A stretch of DNA of 64,000 nucleotides from NCBI GenBank assembly GCA_946536315.1, contig CAMNEH010000001.1, positions 64,592 through 128,591 on the forward strand. The letters are read 5' to 3'. The notes under the pieces are model-generated. The model was given only the letters and a program-made list of their open reading frames with translations. It searched no databases and was not told the DNA's origin. Position numbers and translations under genes: made by a program. Source of the DNA: an uncultured Clostridia bacterium (GTDB lineage Bacteria > Bacillota > Clostridia > Christensenellales > Aristaeellaceae). Of the stretch, positions 16,081 through 24,728 are shown one piece after another. Position 1 is the stretch's first letter, and each line of letters begins with the position of its first letter.

Positions 16081-16210
16081 GACATATGTACAGTGATCTA
16101 TCATGGTTCATACAGGCCCATGCCTTCAGCTTCCGTCTCCTGCCCCATGGGAGAGACGGACAGAAGGGAGCGCGGCCTGAATGCATCAGAGGATCTGACC
16201 CCTGCAGCGG

Positions 16211-17461
16211 TTACTGTGGGATTGACTTCAGCGCTTCGCGCAGCTCGGCCAGGGAGAGGCCGTTTTCGGTCGCGATACGCGCGAGATCGTCGTATTCGGG
16301 CTTGCGGCGGGAGACGCCTGGACCGGCGGCGGTTTTCACGCGGACGGGACCGTAAGGGGTGTCGGCCGTGCTGACCTGACGGTCCAGCGCGTAGCGCTGC
16401 AAATCCTGCCGGCGTACGCCCAGGGTCGTGGTATGCTTCAGCATGACGGCGGCGAGGCGTTCGGCCTCCTCCGGCAGGCAGATCACGCTCAGCAGGATGC
16501 CGGGACGGGACTTTTTCATACCGATGGGCTGGGTGAACACATCGCGCGCGCCGGCGCTGAACAGCTTTTCCATCGCGTAGCCGATGTCTTCGCCGGTCAT
16601 ATCGTCCAGATTGCATTCCAGGCGGGTGATGGCCTCTGTATGTCCCTCAGCCTCGCCCAGGAACGCGCGTACGCAGTTGGCGCGTTCAAAGTCCTTCTGG
16701 CCCATGCCGTAGCCGATGGCGTCCACCCGCATCAGCGGCCGGTCGCCAAAGCGCGTCACAAAGTGCTTCAGCAGCGCGGCGCCGGTGGGGGTGCACAGCT
16801 CGCCCTGCACCTCGCCGCCGAAGGTCGGCACCCCGGTCAGGATCAGGGCAGTCGCCGGCGCAGGCACCGGCAGCACGCCGTGCATGCAGCGCACGTATCC
16901 TCTGCCGACATGCACCGGCGAGGCGATGACCTGATCCGCATTCAGCGCCTCCATCAGCAGGCATACGCTGACCACGTCCGTGACCGCGTCCATGGTCCCG
17001 ACCTCGTGAAAATGAATCTCGCTGACCGGCCGCCCGTGCGCCTTGCTTTCGGCGTCCGCGATCAGCGCATATACGGCCTTCGCGTCCGCGCGGACCCGGG
17101 CAGATACGGGCAGACCGTCGATCAGGGCCGCGATATCAGCCGGCGACGCGTGATGGTGCGCGTGTTCATGTTCATGCGCGTGTTCGTGCTCATGATCGTG
17201 TTCGTGATCATGAAGATGCGCGTGGTGCTCATGTCCGGACGCATCTTCGGAGCATTCTTCCTCCCCGTGAATGGTGACCCTCATATGCGTGCCGGTGATG
17301 CCGCATTTGACCGCGGGTTCAGCCGTGACACGCACGCCGGGAAGCCCCAGGGCGTTGATCCGGTCCAGAAATGCCTGCCGGTCCGGAAGCAGCTCCAGCA
17401 GGGCAGCGGTGAGCATATCGCCCGCCGCGCCCATGCCACATTCCAGATAGAGCGTTTTCAT
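16211..17461 (-). CDS. larC: Nickel-pincer cofactor protein LarC (single uninterrupted frame)
   Basis: A 416-aa CTP-dependent nickel insertase family protein. N-terminal LarC1 begins LYLECGMGAAGDMLTAALLELL; a histidine-rich loop (about residues 78-108, mostly His with Asp/Glu/Ala) probably binds Ni; SEIHFHEVGTMDAVTDVVSV and PTPTGAALL-type segments follow, and the LarC2 part includes ECNLDDMTGEDIGYAMEKLF. In L. plantarum LarC1 and LarC2 are joined by ribosomal frameshifting; here they are in one frame. It overlaps the aldo/keto reductase stop as ATGA. No larA, larB or larE is in the window, so the client enzyme is elsewhere or not lactate racemase. Confidence 0.9.
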   Translation of the reverse strand: MKTLYLECGMGAAGDMLTAALLELLPDRQAFLDRINALGLPGVRVTAEPAVKCGITGTHMRVTIHGEEECSEDASGHEHHAHLHDHEHDHEHEHAHEHEHAHHHASPADIAALIDGLPVSARVRADAKAVYALIADAESKAHGRPVSEIHFHEVGTMDAVTDVVSVCLLMEALNADQVIASPVHVGRGYVRCMHGVLPVPAPATALILTGVPTFGGEVQGELCTPTGAALLKHFVTRFGDRPLMRVDAIGYGMGQKDFERANCVRAFLGEAEGHTEAITRLECNLDDMTGEDIGYAMEKLFSAGARDVFTQPIGMKKSRPGILLSVICLPEEAERLAAVMLKHTTTLGVRRQDLQRYALDRQVSTADTPYGPVRVKTAAGPGVSRRKPEYDDLARIATENGLSLAELREALKSIPQ

Positions 17462-18609
17462 TGGCCACCGCCTTCGTTGGGCGTCAGGGCCTGCCATGCG
17501 CGCTGGAGGCTGTCAATGATGGGCAGATGCTGCGGGCATGCGGCCTCGCACGCGCCGCAGGCGACACATTTGTCCGCACCGTGCCCTTTTTCGCGGATTT
17601 GCCGGAGTCCCCAGTCCCACCGTGGATCAGTGTCGTACAAAGATACATTGTTCCATACGGAAAAGATCCCGGGAATATCGACGCCGTTCGGGCACGGCAT
17701 GCAGTAGCGGCAGCCCGTGCAGCCGATCTGGGTGCGGCTCAGGTAGGCCGCGCGGACGTCGTCCATCAGCTTGAGCTCGGCGTCGGTCATGCAGTTGGGC
17801 TCGACGGTATCAAAGATGCGCAGGTTGTCATCGATCTGCGCCGCCTCGTTGCAGCCGGACAGGACCACCGACACCTCCGGATGGTCGCACAGCCAGCGGA
17901 ACGCCCATTCCACCGGAGAGCGCTTGACCGGAAACGCGTCGTACAGCGCCTGCACGTTCGCGGGCGCTTTGGCGAGCCGACCGCCCAGCAGGCCCTCCAT
18001 GATCACGACGGGGATGCCCATGCTGCCGGCCAGTTTCAGGCCCTTCAGCCCGGCCTGATGGTCCACGTCCATGAAATTATACTGAATCTGTACCATGTCC
18101 CAGTCGCTGTCGCGCAGGATGTACTCAAACTCTTCGTAGTCGCCGTGGAAGGAAAAGCACTTGTACCGGATCTTGCCTTCGCGCTTCATATCGTCGAAAA
18201 ACTGCGGCGCGCCGATGGATTTGGCGTAATCCCATTTGGCCCGGTTGATGCCGTGCATCAGATAAAAATCGATATGATCTGTCTGCAGCTTGGTCAATTC
18301 CTCGTCCAGAAGTGCCTGCATCTCGGCACGGTTATGCACGAAGTCCAGGGGCATTTTGGTCGCGATGGTCACTTTCTCACGATAGCCGTCCCGCAGGGCC
18401 TTGCCCAGGACGATTTCTGAGGTGCGGTTCAGGTAAACGTAGGCGGTGTCCATGTAGGTGACGCCGCCGTCGATCGCGCGGCGGATCAGCGAAATGGCCT
18501 TCTGCTCGTCGATCACGCTGTCGCCAGACGCCGCGCCGTTAAAGCGCATGCAGCCCAGCCCGAAGGCCGAGCCCTGGATGCCCAGTTTGCCAAAGGGGCG
18601 GTACTTCAT
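17458..18609 (-). CDS. Aldo/keto reductase with C-terminal [4Fe-4S] ferredoxin domain
   Basis: A 383-aa oxidoreductase. Residues 1-270 are an AKR barrel: GCMRFNG near the start, DTAYVYLNRTSE with the catalytic Asp/Tyr, then MPLDF (Lys in ATKMPL) and HGI. The C-terminus has Cys clusters CTGCRYCMPCPNGVDIP and CVACGACEAACPQHLPI, enough for two [4Fe-4S] clusters. The substrate is unknown. It lies in the murF-ddl-AKR-larC run, with 33 bp to ddl and an ATGA overlap with larC. A second protein of the same design is at 27625. Confidence 0.92.
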   Translation of the reverse strand: MKYRPFGKLGIQGSAFGLGCMRFNGAASGDSVIDEQKAISLIRRAIDGGVTYMDTAYVYLNRTSEIVLGKALRDGYREKVTIATKMPLDFVHNRAEMQALLDEELTKLQTDHIDFYLMHGINRAKWDYAKSIGAPQFFDDMKREGKIRYKCFSFHGDYEEFEYILRDSDWDMVQIQYNFMDVDHQAGLKGLKLAGSMGIPVVIMEGLLGGRLAKAPANVQALYDAFPVKRSPVEWAFRWLCDHPEVSVVLSGCNEAAQIDDNLRIFDTVEPNCMTDAELKLMDDVRAAYLSRTQIGCTGCRYCMPCPNGVDIPGIFSVWNNVSLYDTDPRWDWGLRQIREKGHGADKCVACGACEAACPQHLPIIDSLQRAWQALTPNEGGGQ

Positions 18610-18642
18610 GGCGTTTCCTCCTATGTCATCGTTCGGTGAACA

Positions 18643-19854
18643 TTACAGCTTGCTGCCTTTCGAGCCTTTTGATCCCTTTGCGCCCAGCGCCACGTTCCTG
18701 AGAATGTCGGAACGGAAGGCGTAGCTGTTCTCATCTTTCTCGCGCTGCGCTTTCATCGCGCATTCGACCATGCGGTCGATCAGCATGGCGTAGGATACGC
18801 CCTTGCGGGCCCACAGGTAATACGCCAGAGACCCGGGAATGGTATTGATTTCTGTGATGTAAACCTCTCCGCTGGTCCGGTCGATCATAAAGTCGATCCG
18901 GACGACGCCCTTGCAGTCGAGCGCGCGGAAAATATCGGTGGCGAGTCCGCGGATGCGCTCGCTCAGCTCCTGACCGATGTCGGGCTCCAGCACGCGGCCC
19001 ATGGACGCCATGCCCTTGGCGGAGCTGCTCCCGCGCAGATACTTTTCTTCGAAGCCGAGGGTGCCGGTGTCTGTCAGCGGCATTTCCAGGACGGAGGTTT
19101 CTGTTTCGCCGTCGAAGCCGAGAACGGAGCAATTGATTTCCACCGGGCGGTCCAGGCCCTGCTCCACCAAAACACGCCGGTCGTAGCTGAACGCGACTTC
19201 CAGCGCTTCCTTCAGCTGATCACGATCGTCCGCGCGGCTCACGCCGATGGAGGAGCCAAGGCAGGCCGGCTTGACAAAGACGGGATAGGGGAGCGCTTTT
19301 TCGATGCGTTCCAGGGTCGCGTCCGTCTCGCGCTGCCAGTTGGCGCGGACACACTCGACCCCGTTGAGCACGGGATAGCCCATGCCGCGGAAAAAGCGCT
19401 TCATGATGATTTTGTCCATGCCCACGGCTGAGCCGGCGATGCCGGTCGACGTGTAGGGGATATTCGCCAGCTCGAGCAGGCCCTGGATGGAACCGTCCTC
19501 GCCATGCAGGCCGTGGAAGACGGGAACAAAGCAGTCAATGCGCGCGACGACCTCCTCGCGGAGGCCGCGCAGCAGGCCCTTGCCCGGTTCGTAGTGCAGC
19601 AGCGCGCCGGATCCCGCGGTCAGATCCAGCGTGACGCGCTTCAGGCCCGCCTTGTACGGATCGAAATCGGTATACAGCTTCATGTCCAGCAGGGCGTCAC
19701 CCACGTACCATTCGCCCTGCTGAGTGATGTAGATAGGTGTGACGTCATACTTTGCCGGATCGACCGCCTTGATCAGCTGCAGGGCGGAAATGATGGAGAC
19801 TTCGTGCTCGCAGCTGCGGCTGCCATACAGAACGCCTAAGCGCAATTTGTCCAT
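18643..19854 (-). CDS. ddl: D-alanine--D-alanine ligase with an odd Gly/Ser/Lys tail
   Basis: A 403-aa ATP-grasp enzyme making D-Ala-D-Ala for the peptidoglycan stem. LGVLYGSRSCEHEVSIISA at the start, HGLHGEDGSIQGLLELANIPYTSTG in the centre, KPACLGSSIGVSR for ATP binding, and the metal site in RIDFMID and TEINTIPG. It is longer than most Ddl (about 350-370 aa) because of an extension after IDRMVECAMKAQ that ends in three Lys-Gly-Ser units and KL. It starts 2 bp after the murF stop with GGAGG 10 bases upstream, so the two consecutive steps are co-expressed. Confidence 0.95.
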   Translation of the reverse strand: MDKLRLGVLYGSRSCEHEVSIISALQLIKAVDPAKYDVTPIYITQQGEWYVGDALLDMKLYTDFDPYKAGLKRVTLDLTAGSGALLHYEPGKGLLRGLREEVVARIDCFVPVFHGLHGEDGSIQGLLELANIPYTSTGIAGSAVGMDKIIMKRFFRGMGYPVLNGVECVRANWQRETDATLERIEKALPYPVFVKPACLGSSIGVSRADDRDQLKEALEVAFSYDRRVLVEQGLDRPVEINCSVLGFDGETETSVLEMPLTDTGTLGFEEKYLRGSSSAKGMASMGRVLEPDIGQELSERIRGLATDIFRALDCKGVVRIDFMIDRTSGEVYITEINTIPGSLAYYLWARKGVSYAMLIDRMVECAMKAQREKDENSYAFRSDILRNVALGAKGSKGSKGSKL

Positions 19855-19856
19855 GG

Positions 19857-21461
19857 TTATGCATCCTCCGTATATGAATCGGGCAGATCGTTTTCGTACA
19901 TGACCGTGTCTCCCGGCCTGTTGAGGCCGCGCAGCGCGGCGACCGCCTCGTCCAGGCTGCTGAAGCGCAGGATGTTCGCCTCGTCGAACCCTTTGGCCAG
20001 CAGTCCCTCGGCGATCGGCGCGGTGTGGCGTTTGCCGACCAGCAGCGCCAGGTCCACACAGTCTGCCATATGCTCGCCGAACGCGCGGTTATACTCCGCT
20101 TCCCGCTCGCCCAGCTCTACCATGCCCGGCGTCACGATGATGCGGCGTCCCTCGAACATCTTCAGCACATCCAGCGCCGCCTTCGAAGAAACGGGGTTGG
20201 TGTTGAACGCGTCGTCGATGACGGTGACCCCGGCGGCCTGGGAGACGATCTGCAGGCGGTGGGCGACCGGCCTGAGCTGCGCGATGGCCGCCTGCAGCTG
20301 GCGTCCAGTGACGCCGAGCCGCGCGGCCGCCGTGGCGGCCAGGACGATGTTGTTGATGTTGTGCTGGCCCAGCAGCGGGGTGGCGCACTCGACTGGCTCC
20401 TGGCCTGCGATATGCAGGGTGAACCGGGAACCGTGCGCGTCCACGCGGATATCGCTGGCCCAGGCGTCTCCGCCTTCGCGGCCCGCCAGCAGCTTGGTAC
20501 AGCTCAGAGCGCGCTCATAGCATTCGGTGACGATGCCCCCGTCGTCGCCAAATACAGCCACACCGTCGTCGGGCAGGCTGCGGATCAGGTCATACTTGGT
20601 TTCACGGATCCGGTCGATGGTGCCGAAGGTGTCCAGGTGCTGGGGGCCGACGCTGACCAGCAGCCCCATCGTCGGGTGCACCAGCCGGCACAGCTCGCGG
20701 ATGTCCTGCGGATGCCGCGCGCCCATTTCGGCGATGAATACCTGGTGCGCCGGCGTCAGCCGGCTGCGGATGACGGAGGTGATGCCCATCGGGGTGTTAT
20801 AGCTGTCCGGCGTGGCCAGAACGTTGTATTTCTGGCTCAGCATCTCGCGCAGGATGAACTTGGTGCTGGTTTTGCCGTAGCTGCCGGTAATGCCGATGCG
20901 GACCAGGCGGTCGTTAGCCAGCAGCTTTTTCCGCGCGTCCCGGAAATACATCTCGTAGATGAGCCGCTCGACGGGCCAGGCAAGCAGCGCCGCCAGCGTG
21001 ACCCAGACGGGGGAGAGCAGGGGCACCAGGCTGAACGCGACCACAGCCATGGGACGGTCGGGCATGCGCCCCAGGACCAGTGCGCCCAGCAGCGTCACAC
21101 ACGCGAGGACGGCGGTCAGAAAGCCGATGAGGCGCCAGACTCTGGGGGTCACGCGGAAGGGCTTTTTCTCATGGCCTTCCAGTGCCCGCAGGCGCAAAAA
21201 GACTGCCGACACGATGATCAGCGCGGCGGCAGTGAAATCGGCGGCCGGATGTGAGATCAGGCCGCATAAAAACAGCAGGACAAATGATACGCCGCCCAGG
21301 ATGAGACCGGGCAACAGCGCTTTGTCCAGCTGACGGTCGAGCGTTTTGAAAAAACCGCGGAACTGATAGCTCTCCAGCTGAAAATAATGCAGCAGACGCC
21401 GGGACAGCAGCAGCGTGCCGATGGCGCAGGAGGCAATGAGGAGCAGCGATGAAAGCGGCAT
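19857..21461 (-). CDS. murF: MurF-type Mur ligase with an N-terminal membrane domain
   Basis: A 534-aa protein that should add D-Ala-D-Ala to UDP-MurNAc-tripeptide. Residues 1-170 replace the usual MurF substrate-binding domain with about five hydrophobic helices (about 3-20, 51-70, 76-92, 112-131, 138-163). The Mur ligase core follows: P-loop GITGSYGKTSTK from 190, EMGARHPQDIRELC, VGPQHLDTFG, the central-domain DDAFNTNPVS and the C-terminal domain MVELGEREAEYN. The ATG at 21461 was chosen because AAAGGA overlaps an ATG six bases earlier. Its place directly before ddl supports the MurF assignment over another Mur ligase-like enzyme. Confidence 0.8.
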   Translation of the reverse strand: MPLSSLLLIASCAIGTLLLSRRLLHYFQLESYQFRGFFKTLDRQLDKALLPGLILGGVSFVLLFLCGLISHPAADFTAAALIIVSAVFLRLRALEGHEKKPFRVTPRVWRLIGFLTAVLACVTLLGALVLGRMPDRPMAVVAFSLVPLLSPVWVTLAALLAWPVERLIYEMYFRDARKKLLANDRLVRIGITGSYGKTSTKFILREMLSQKYNVLATPDSYNTPMGITSVIRSRLTPAHQVFIAEMGARHPQDIRELCRLVHPTMGLLVSVGPQHLDTFGTIDRIRETKYDLIRSLPDDGVAVFGDDGGIVTECYERALSCTKLLAGREGGDAWASDIRVDAHGSRFTLHIAGQEPVECATPLLGQHNINNIVLAATAAARLGVTGRQLQAAIAQLRPVAHRLQIVSQAAGVTVIDDAFNTNPVSSKAALDVLKMFEGRRIIVTPGMVELGEREAEYNRAFGEHMADCVDLALLVGKRHTAPIAEGLLAKGFDEANILRFSSLDEAVAALRGLNRPGDTVMYENDLPDSYTEDA

Positions 21462-21557
21462 AGGCATCCTTTCAGGCGCGTCTTTGACGAAGCGGCCGCC
21501 ATTCAGCCGCAGACTGAAGCGTGACAGGCGGCACGTTCGCCCGGAGCGAGGGAAATA

Positions 21558-22331
21558 CTACTTTAAAAATTCGCGGATGATGGCGCAGAAGCGCGGCCAT
21601 TCCTCCAGATAGGCGAAGTGCCCTCGCCCCTCGAATACCGCCAGTCCCGCGTCGGGAATCTCTTCCGCCATGCGCTGGCCCATCCACAGCGGGGTTTCGG
21701 TATCGTTGCTGCCGAACACGAGCAGTGTCTCGGGCTGAACCCTCCCAAGCAGCGGAGAGAGATCCTCGCTGACAATTTTCGAAAACGTCGCGCGCATCTG
21801 GGGATCGAGCGCGGCATAGTCCGCGGAGCCGTACTTTTGGATCAGGCGCTCCTGCAGGGCGTCGGACGCGCCGCGCAGGCCGGGCAGTCGGCCCAGCAGG
21901 CGCGCGGTCTTTTTCGCGCGCTGGTACGCGGCGCTCCTGCGCGCCTGATCCGCGCTTTGGACGGGACGGATGCCGGCCGCACCGGTCAGGACCATGCGCT
22001 TCACCAGCGCGGGATGCTCCGCGCCGAGGCAGAGCGCGACGCGCGCGCCGAAGGAATGCGCGACCACATGCGTCGGCGCGATGTGAAGCGCTTCGATCGC
22101 ATGGGCGGTCATACGGGCAAAGTCGTGCACGTCCCACGGGGAGGACGGGGGAGAAGACTGGCCGTGCGCGGGAAAATCGAGCGCGGTCAGCCGATACTCG
22201 TTCACCAGGTCATCCATGATGGGCCTGAAATGCTCAAGCGTGCAGCCCCAGCCGTGCAGCAGCAGCACCTGCGGTCCGGTCTTGCCATACTGTTCCACAT
22301 GCAGCTGGACGCCGTCGATGTCAAGCGTCAT
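21558..22331 (-). CDS. Alpha/beta hydrolase
   Basis: A 257-aa hydrolase of the AB_hydrolase_1 type. Oxyanion-hole motif LLHGWGC at 25-30, nucleophile elbow AHSFGA with Ser93, acid in FGSNDTETP, and His in GRGHFAYLEE near the C-terminus. There is no signal peptide. It starts at the base after the GNAT gene's stop (TAA ATG) with AGGAGG in the preceding codons, so it is translationally linked. The substrate cannot be deduced. Confidence 0.88.
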   Translation of the reverse strand: MTLDIDGVQLHVEQYGKTGPQVLLLHGWGCTLEHFRPIMDDLVNEYRLTALDFPAHGQSSPPSSPWDVHDFARMTAHAIEALHIAPTHVVAHSFGARVALCLGAEHPALVKRMVLTGAAGIRPVQSADQARRSAAYQRAKKTARLLGRLPGLRGASDALQERLIQKYGSADYAALDPQMRATFSKIVSEDLSPLLGRVQPETLLVFGSNDTETPLWMGQRMAEEIPDAGLAVFEGRGHFAYLEEWPRFCAIIREFLK

Positions 22332-22790
22332 TTACGCCTCCTGAACAAGGTAGATATACCGGCATTTGCGCTGGGAGCCGGAGCAGAGCACGCGGAACGC
22401 GTCAGGAACCGGTACGATGGACTCCAGCACGCAGCCGAGGCGTTCACAGGTGCGGCGGGAAGGAATGTTGTCAGGGTCGGCGGTGATCACCACGCTGCGC
22501 AGTCCATGCTGCAGCATCAGGTCGTTGAGCAGGCGGCAGGCCTGTTCGGCGTACCCGTGGCCGCGGTAGGGCGGATCGATGCGGTAGCCGATATGTCCCA
22601 GATAATACAAAGAAGGGCTTTCCCCCAAACGAAGGCTCACATAGCCTATCTTGCGAAGCCCATGATGCTTGTATATATGGAACACGTATCCGTCCTGAAT
22701 GCCGACTTCATCGCTGGCGATGTCCTGATTGGTCAGCCGGATGTCGATCTCGCCGTTGGTCAGCTTCATCCTGCTTAACAGCAGCAGCAT
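22332..22790 (-). CDS. GNAT-family N-acetyltransferase
   Basis: About 152 aa with the GNAT fold: acetyl-CoA-binding segment YRIDPPYRGHGYAEQACRLL (about 73-92) and the later VVITADPDNIPSRRTCERLG, typical of the RimJ/RimL-like branch. The start is uncertain: ATG 22790 is used, TTG 22796 and ATG 22769 are alternatives, and GGGAGG is rather far upstream and partly inside the ackA terminator stem. The acceptor substrate is unknown. It leads the GNAT-hydrolase-murF-ddl run. Confidence 0.82.
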   Translation of the reverse strand: MLLLLSRMKLTNGEIDIRLTNQDIASDEVGIQDGYVFHIYKHHGLRKIGYVSLRLGESPSLYYLGHIGYRIDPPYRGHGYAEQACRLLNDLMLQHGLRSVVITADPDNIPSRRTCERLGCVLESIVPVPDAFRVLCSGSQRKCRYIYLVQEA

Positions 22791-22814
22791 GTTCAATGGG
22801 TGTGCCTCGATCCT

Positions 22815-22843
22815 CCCGGGCCGCCCTGGTCGGGCGGCCCGGG
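22815..22843 (-). terminator. Hairpin between ackA and the acetyltransferase gene
   Basis: CCCGGGCCGCCC (22815-22826) and GGGCGGCCCGGG (22832-22843) form a perfect 12-bp stem with a 5-nt loop just after the ackA stop. It has no U-tract. Its distal arm touches the GGGAGG that precedes the next gene, so it could limit both readthrough and translation. Confidence 0.5.
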
Positions 22844-22856
22844 GTTAGGTTAACGT

Positions 22857-24056
22857 TTACTTGCCGGTTACCAGCGCCAGCGTGTCGCGCGCAATTGCGA
22901 GCTCTTCGTTGGTGGGAATCACCAGGATTTTGACCTTGCTGTCGGGCGCGGTCAGGTCGGCTTCGACGCCGCGGGTCCTGGCGTTCTTGTCCATATCCAT
23001 CTTGGCGCCGAGGAATTCAAAACCCTGCATGATGCGGCCGCGGGTCTCGGTGTCGTTTTCACCGATGCCGCCGGCGAAGGAAATGACGTCCACGCCGTTC
23101 ATGACGGCGGCATACGCGCCGATATACTTGCGCACGCCTTCCACCAGCATATCCCAGGCGATCTGGGCGTCTTCATTGCCGGCCTTGGCGGCGGCGGTCA
23201 CCTCGCGCATGTCGCTGCTGACGCCGGAAACGCCCAGCAGGCCGCTCTTCTTGTTGCAGATGGTCAGCATTTCATTGACGTCGATGTGATCCTGGTTGCA
23301 GATGTACTGAACGACCGCGGGATCCATGCTGCCGGAGCGGGTGCCCATCAGCAGGCCTTCCAATGGCGTGATGCCCATGGAGGTATCGACGCACTTGCCG
23401 CCGTTGATCGCGCAGACGGAGGAGCCGTTGCCCAGATGGCAGTTAATGATGCGCAGCTCTTCGGGCTTTTTGCCCAGGAACTCGGCGACGCGTCCGCTGA
23501 CATAGCGGTGCGAGGTGCCGTGGAAACCATAGCGGCGCACCTTCAGGCGGGTATAATAGTCCTTGGGAACGCCATAGCGGTAGGCCTTGGGGGGCATGGT
23601 CATGTGGAACGCGGTATCGAACACGGCCACCATCGGGGTGTTCGGCATGACCGCCTGGCAGGCGCGGATGCCGGCGAGGTTGGCCGGATTGTGCAGGGGC
23701 CCCAGCGGGATATTTTCCTCAATGGCGGCCTCAACTTCCTTGTTGACGATCACCGACTTGGTGAAGCTGGGACCGCCGTGCAGTACGCGGTGGCCGACCG
23801 CGCCGATCTCGTCCATGGATTTGACCACGCCGTGGTCCGGGTCGGTCAGCGCGTCCAGCATCATCTGGGTGGCGATGACGTGATTGTCGATTTTCTGCTC
23901 GACCACGAATTCCTTATCGCCAGCCTTGTGCTTCAGCTTGCCCATGTCCAGGCCGATTTTCTCCACCAGGCCCTTCGCCAGGGTGCTCTCGTCCTCCATG
24001 TCGATCAGCTGGTACTTGAGGGACGAGCTGCCGGCGTTCACAATCAATATTTTCAT
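22857..24056 (-). CDS. ackA: Acetate kinase
   Basis: A 399-aa enzyme converting acetyl phosphate and ADP to acetate and ATP. It starts MKILIVNAGSSSLKYQLIDM (N-[AG]-GSSS signature) and has the second signature in HRVLHGGPSFTKS, then GFHGTSHRYVSGR and NCHLGNGSSVCAI. GGAGGAGATTCCC precedes the ATG. It follows pduL by 30 bp, so the two form the acetate/ATP branch: PduL makes acyl phosphate from acyl-CoA and AckA makes ATP. Confidence 0.97.
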   Translation of the reverse strand: MKILIVNAGSSSLKYQLIDMEDESTLAKGLVEKIGLDMGKLKHKAGDKEFVVEQKIDNHVIATQMMLDALTDPDHGVVKSMDEIGAVGHRVLHGGPSFTKSVIVNKEVEAAIEENIPLGPLHNPANLAGIRACQAVMPNTPMVAVFDTAFHMTMPPKAYRYGVPKDYYTRLKVRRYGFHGTSHRYVSGRVAEFLGKKPEELRIINCHLGNGSSVCAINGGKCVDTSMGITPLEGLLMGTRSGSMDPAVVQYICNQDHIDVNEMLTICNKKSGLLGVSGVSSDMREVTAAAKAGNEDAQIAWDMLVEGVRKYIGAYAAVMNGVDVISFAGGIGENDTETRGRIMQGFEFLGAKMDMDKNARTRGVEADLTAPDSKVKILVIPTNEELAIARDTLALVTGK

Positions 24057-24086
24057 GGGAATCTCCTCCTTCGCGGGTCGCCGCTG

Positions 24087-24659
24087 TCAGCGGACGATCT
24101 CGCCCTTGGTGTCGCGGCCGACGCACGCGGCGTTGCTCTCGTCGGTGTCAATGTGCATGGCCAGCGCATAGGACGGGCTGACGCGCACGACCACGTCGCC
24201 GAAAATCAGACTGCGGCCTTCGGTATCGACCTTGACGGAGACGATGTCCTTGTCCTTGACCTGGAAGACCTCCGCGTCCTCAGGCGTCATATGGATATGG
24301 CGCTTGGCGGCGATGACGCCCTGCTTGAGCTCGACTTCGCCCGCGGGGCCGACCAGCTTGCAGCCGGCGCTGCCGTCCAGGTCGCCGGACTCGCGGATGG
24401 GCACCGCGATGCCGATGGAACGGGCGTCCGTCAGGGAAAGCTCGACCTGGGATTCCTTGCGGACGGGGCCGAGAATGGATACGCCGCTCAGCGTCTTTTT
24501 GGGGCCGACCACATCGACGCGCTCTTCGGACGCGTACTGACCGGGCTGGGACAGCATCTTCTTGACATGCAGCTCATAACCCGCGCCGAACAGCGTTTCG
24601 AGGTCCTGCTGGGTGACATGTACGTGACGGGCGGAAGTTTCGACAATAAAGTTTGCCAT
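24087..24659 (-). CDS. pduL: Phosphate propanoyltransferase/acetyltransferase (PduL type)
   Basis: A 190-aa acyl-CoA:phosphate acyltransferase. The duplicated PduL domain with its metal-binding histidines is visible in ETSARHVHVTQQDLE (about 7-20) and AAKRHIHMTPEDAEVF (about 117-132), with VSPSYALAMHIDTDESNAAC near the end. No encapsulation peptide is evident at the N-terminus, so it is a cytosolic form replacing Pta. The ATG at 24659 follows AAGGAG. It is directly upstream of ackA. Confidence 0.92.
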   Translation of the reverse strand: MANFIVETSARHVHVTQQDLETLFGAGYELHVKKMLSQPGQYASEERVDVVGPKKTLSGVSILGPVRKESQVELSLTDARSIGIAVPIRESGDLDGSAGCKLVGPAGEVELKQGVIAAKRHIHMTPEDAEVFQVKDKDIVSVKVDTEGRSLIFGDVVVRVSPSYALAMHIDTDESNAACVGRDTKGEIVR

Positions 24660-24728
24660 AAAAACACACTCCTTCATGGATTGATGCCCTATTATCGCAC
24701 GTTTGACGCGGAAAAGCAAGAATTATCT

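Noticed and set aside
16132..16160. Hairpin TCCGTCTC/GAGACGGA as the larC terminator
   Set aside because: It has a long loop and no U-tract on either strand; mentioned only in passing.
17150..17240. Repetitive plus-strand sequence suggestive of a short-repeat array
   Set aside because: It is the codon-level repetitiveness of the His-rich loop in LarC, not CRISPR or a DNA repeat with constant spacing. No CRISPR array was seen anywhere in the window.
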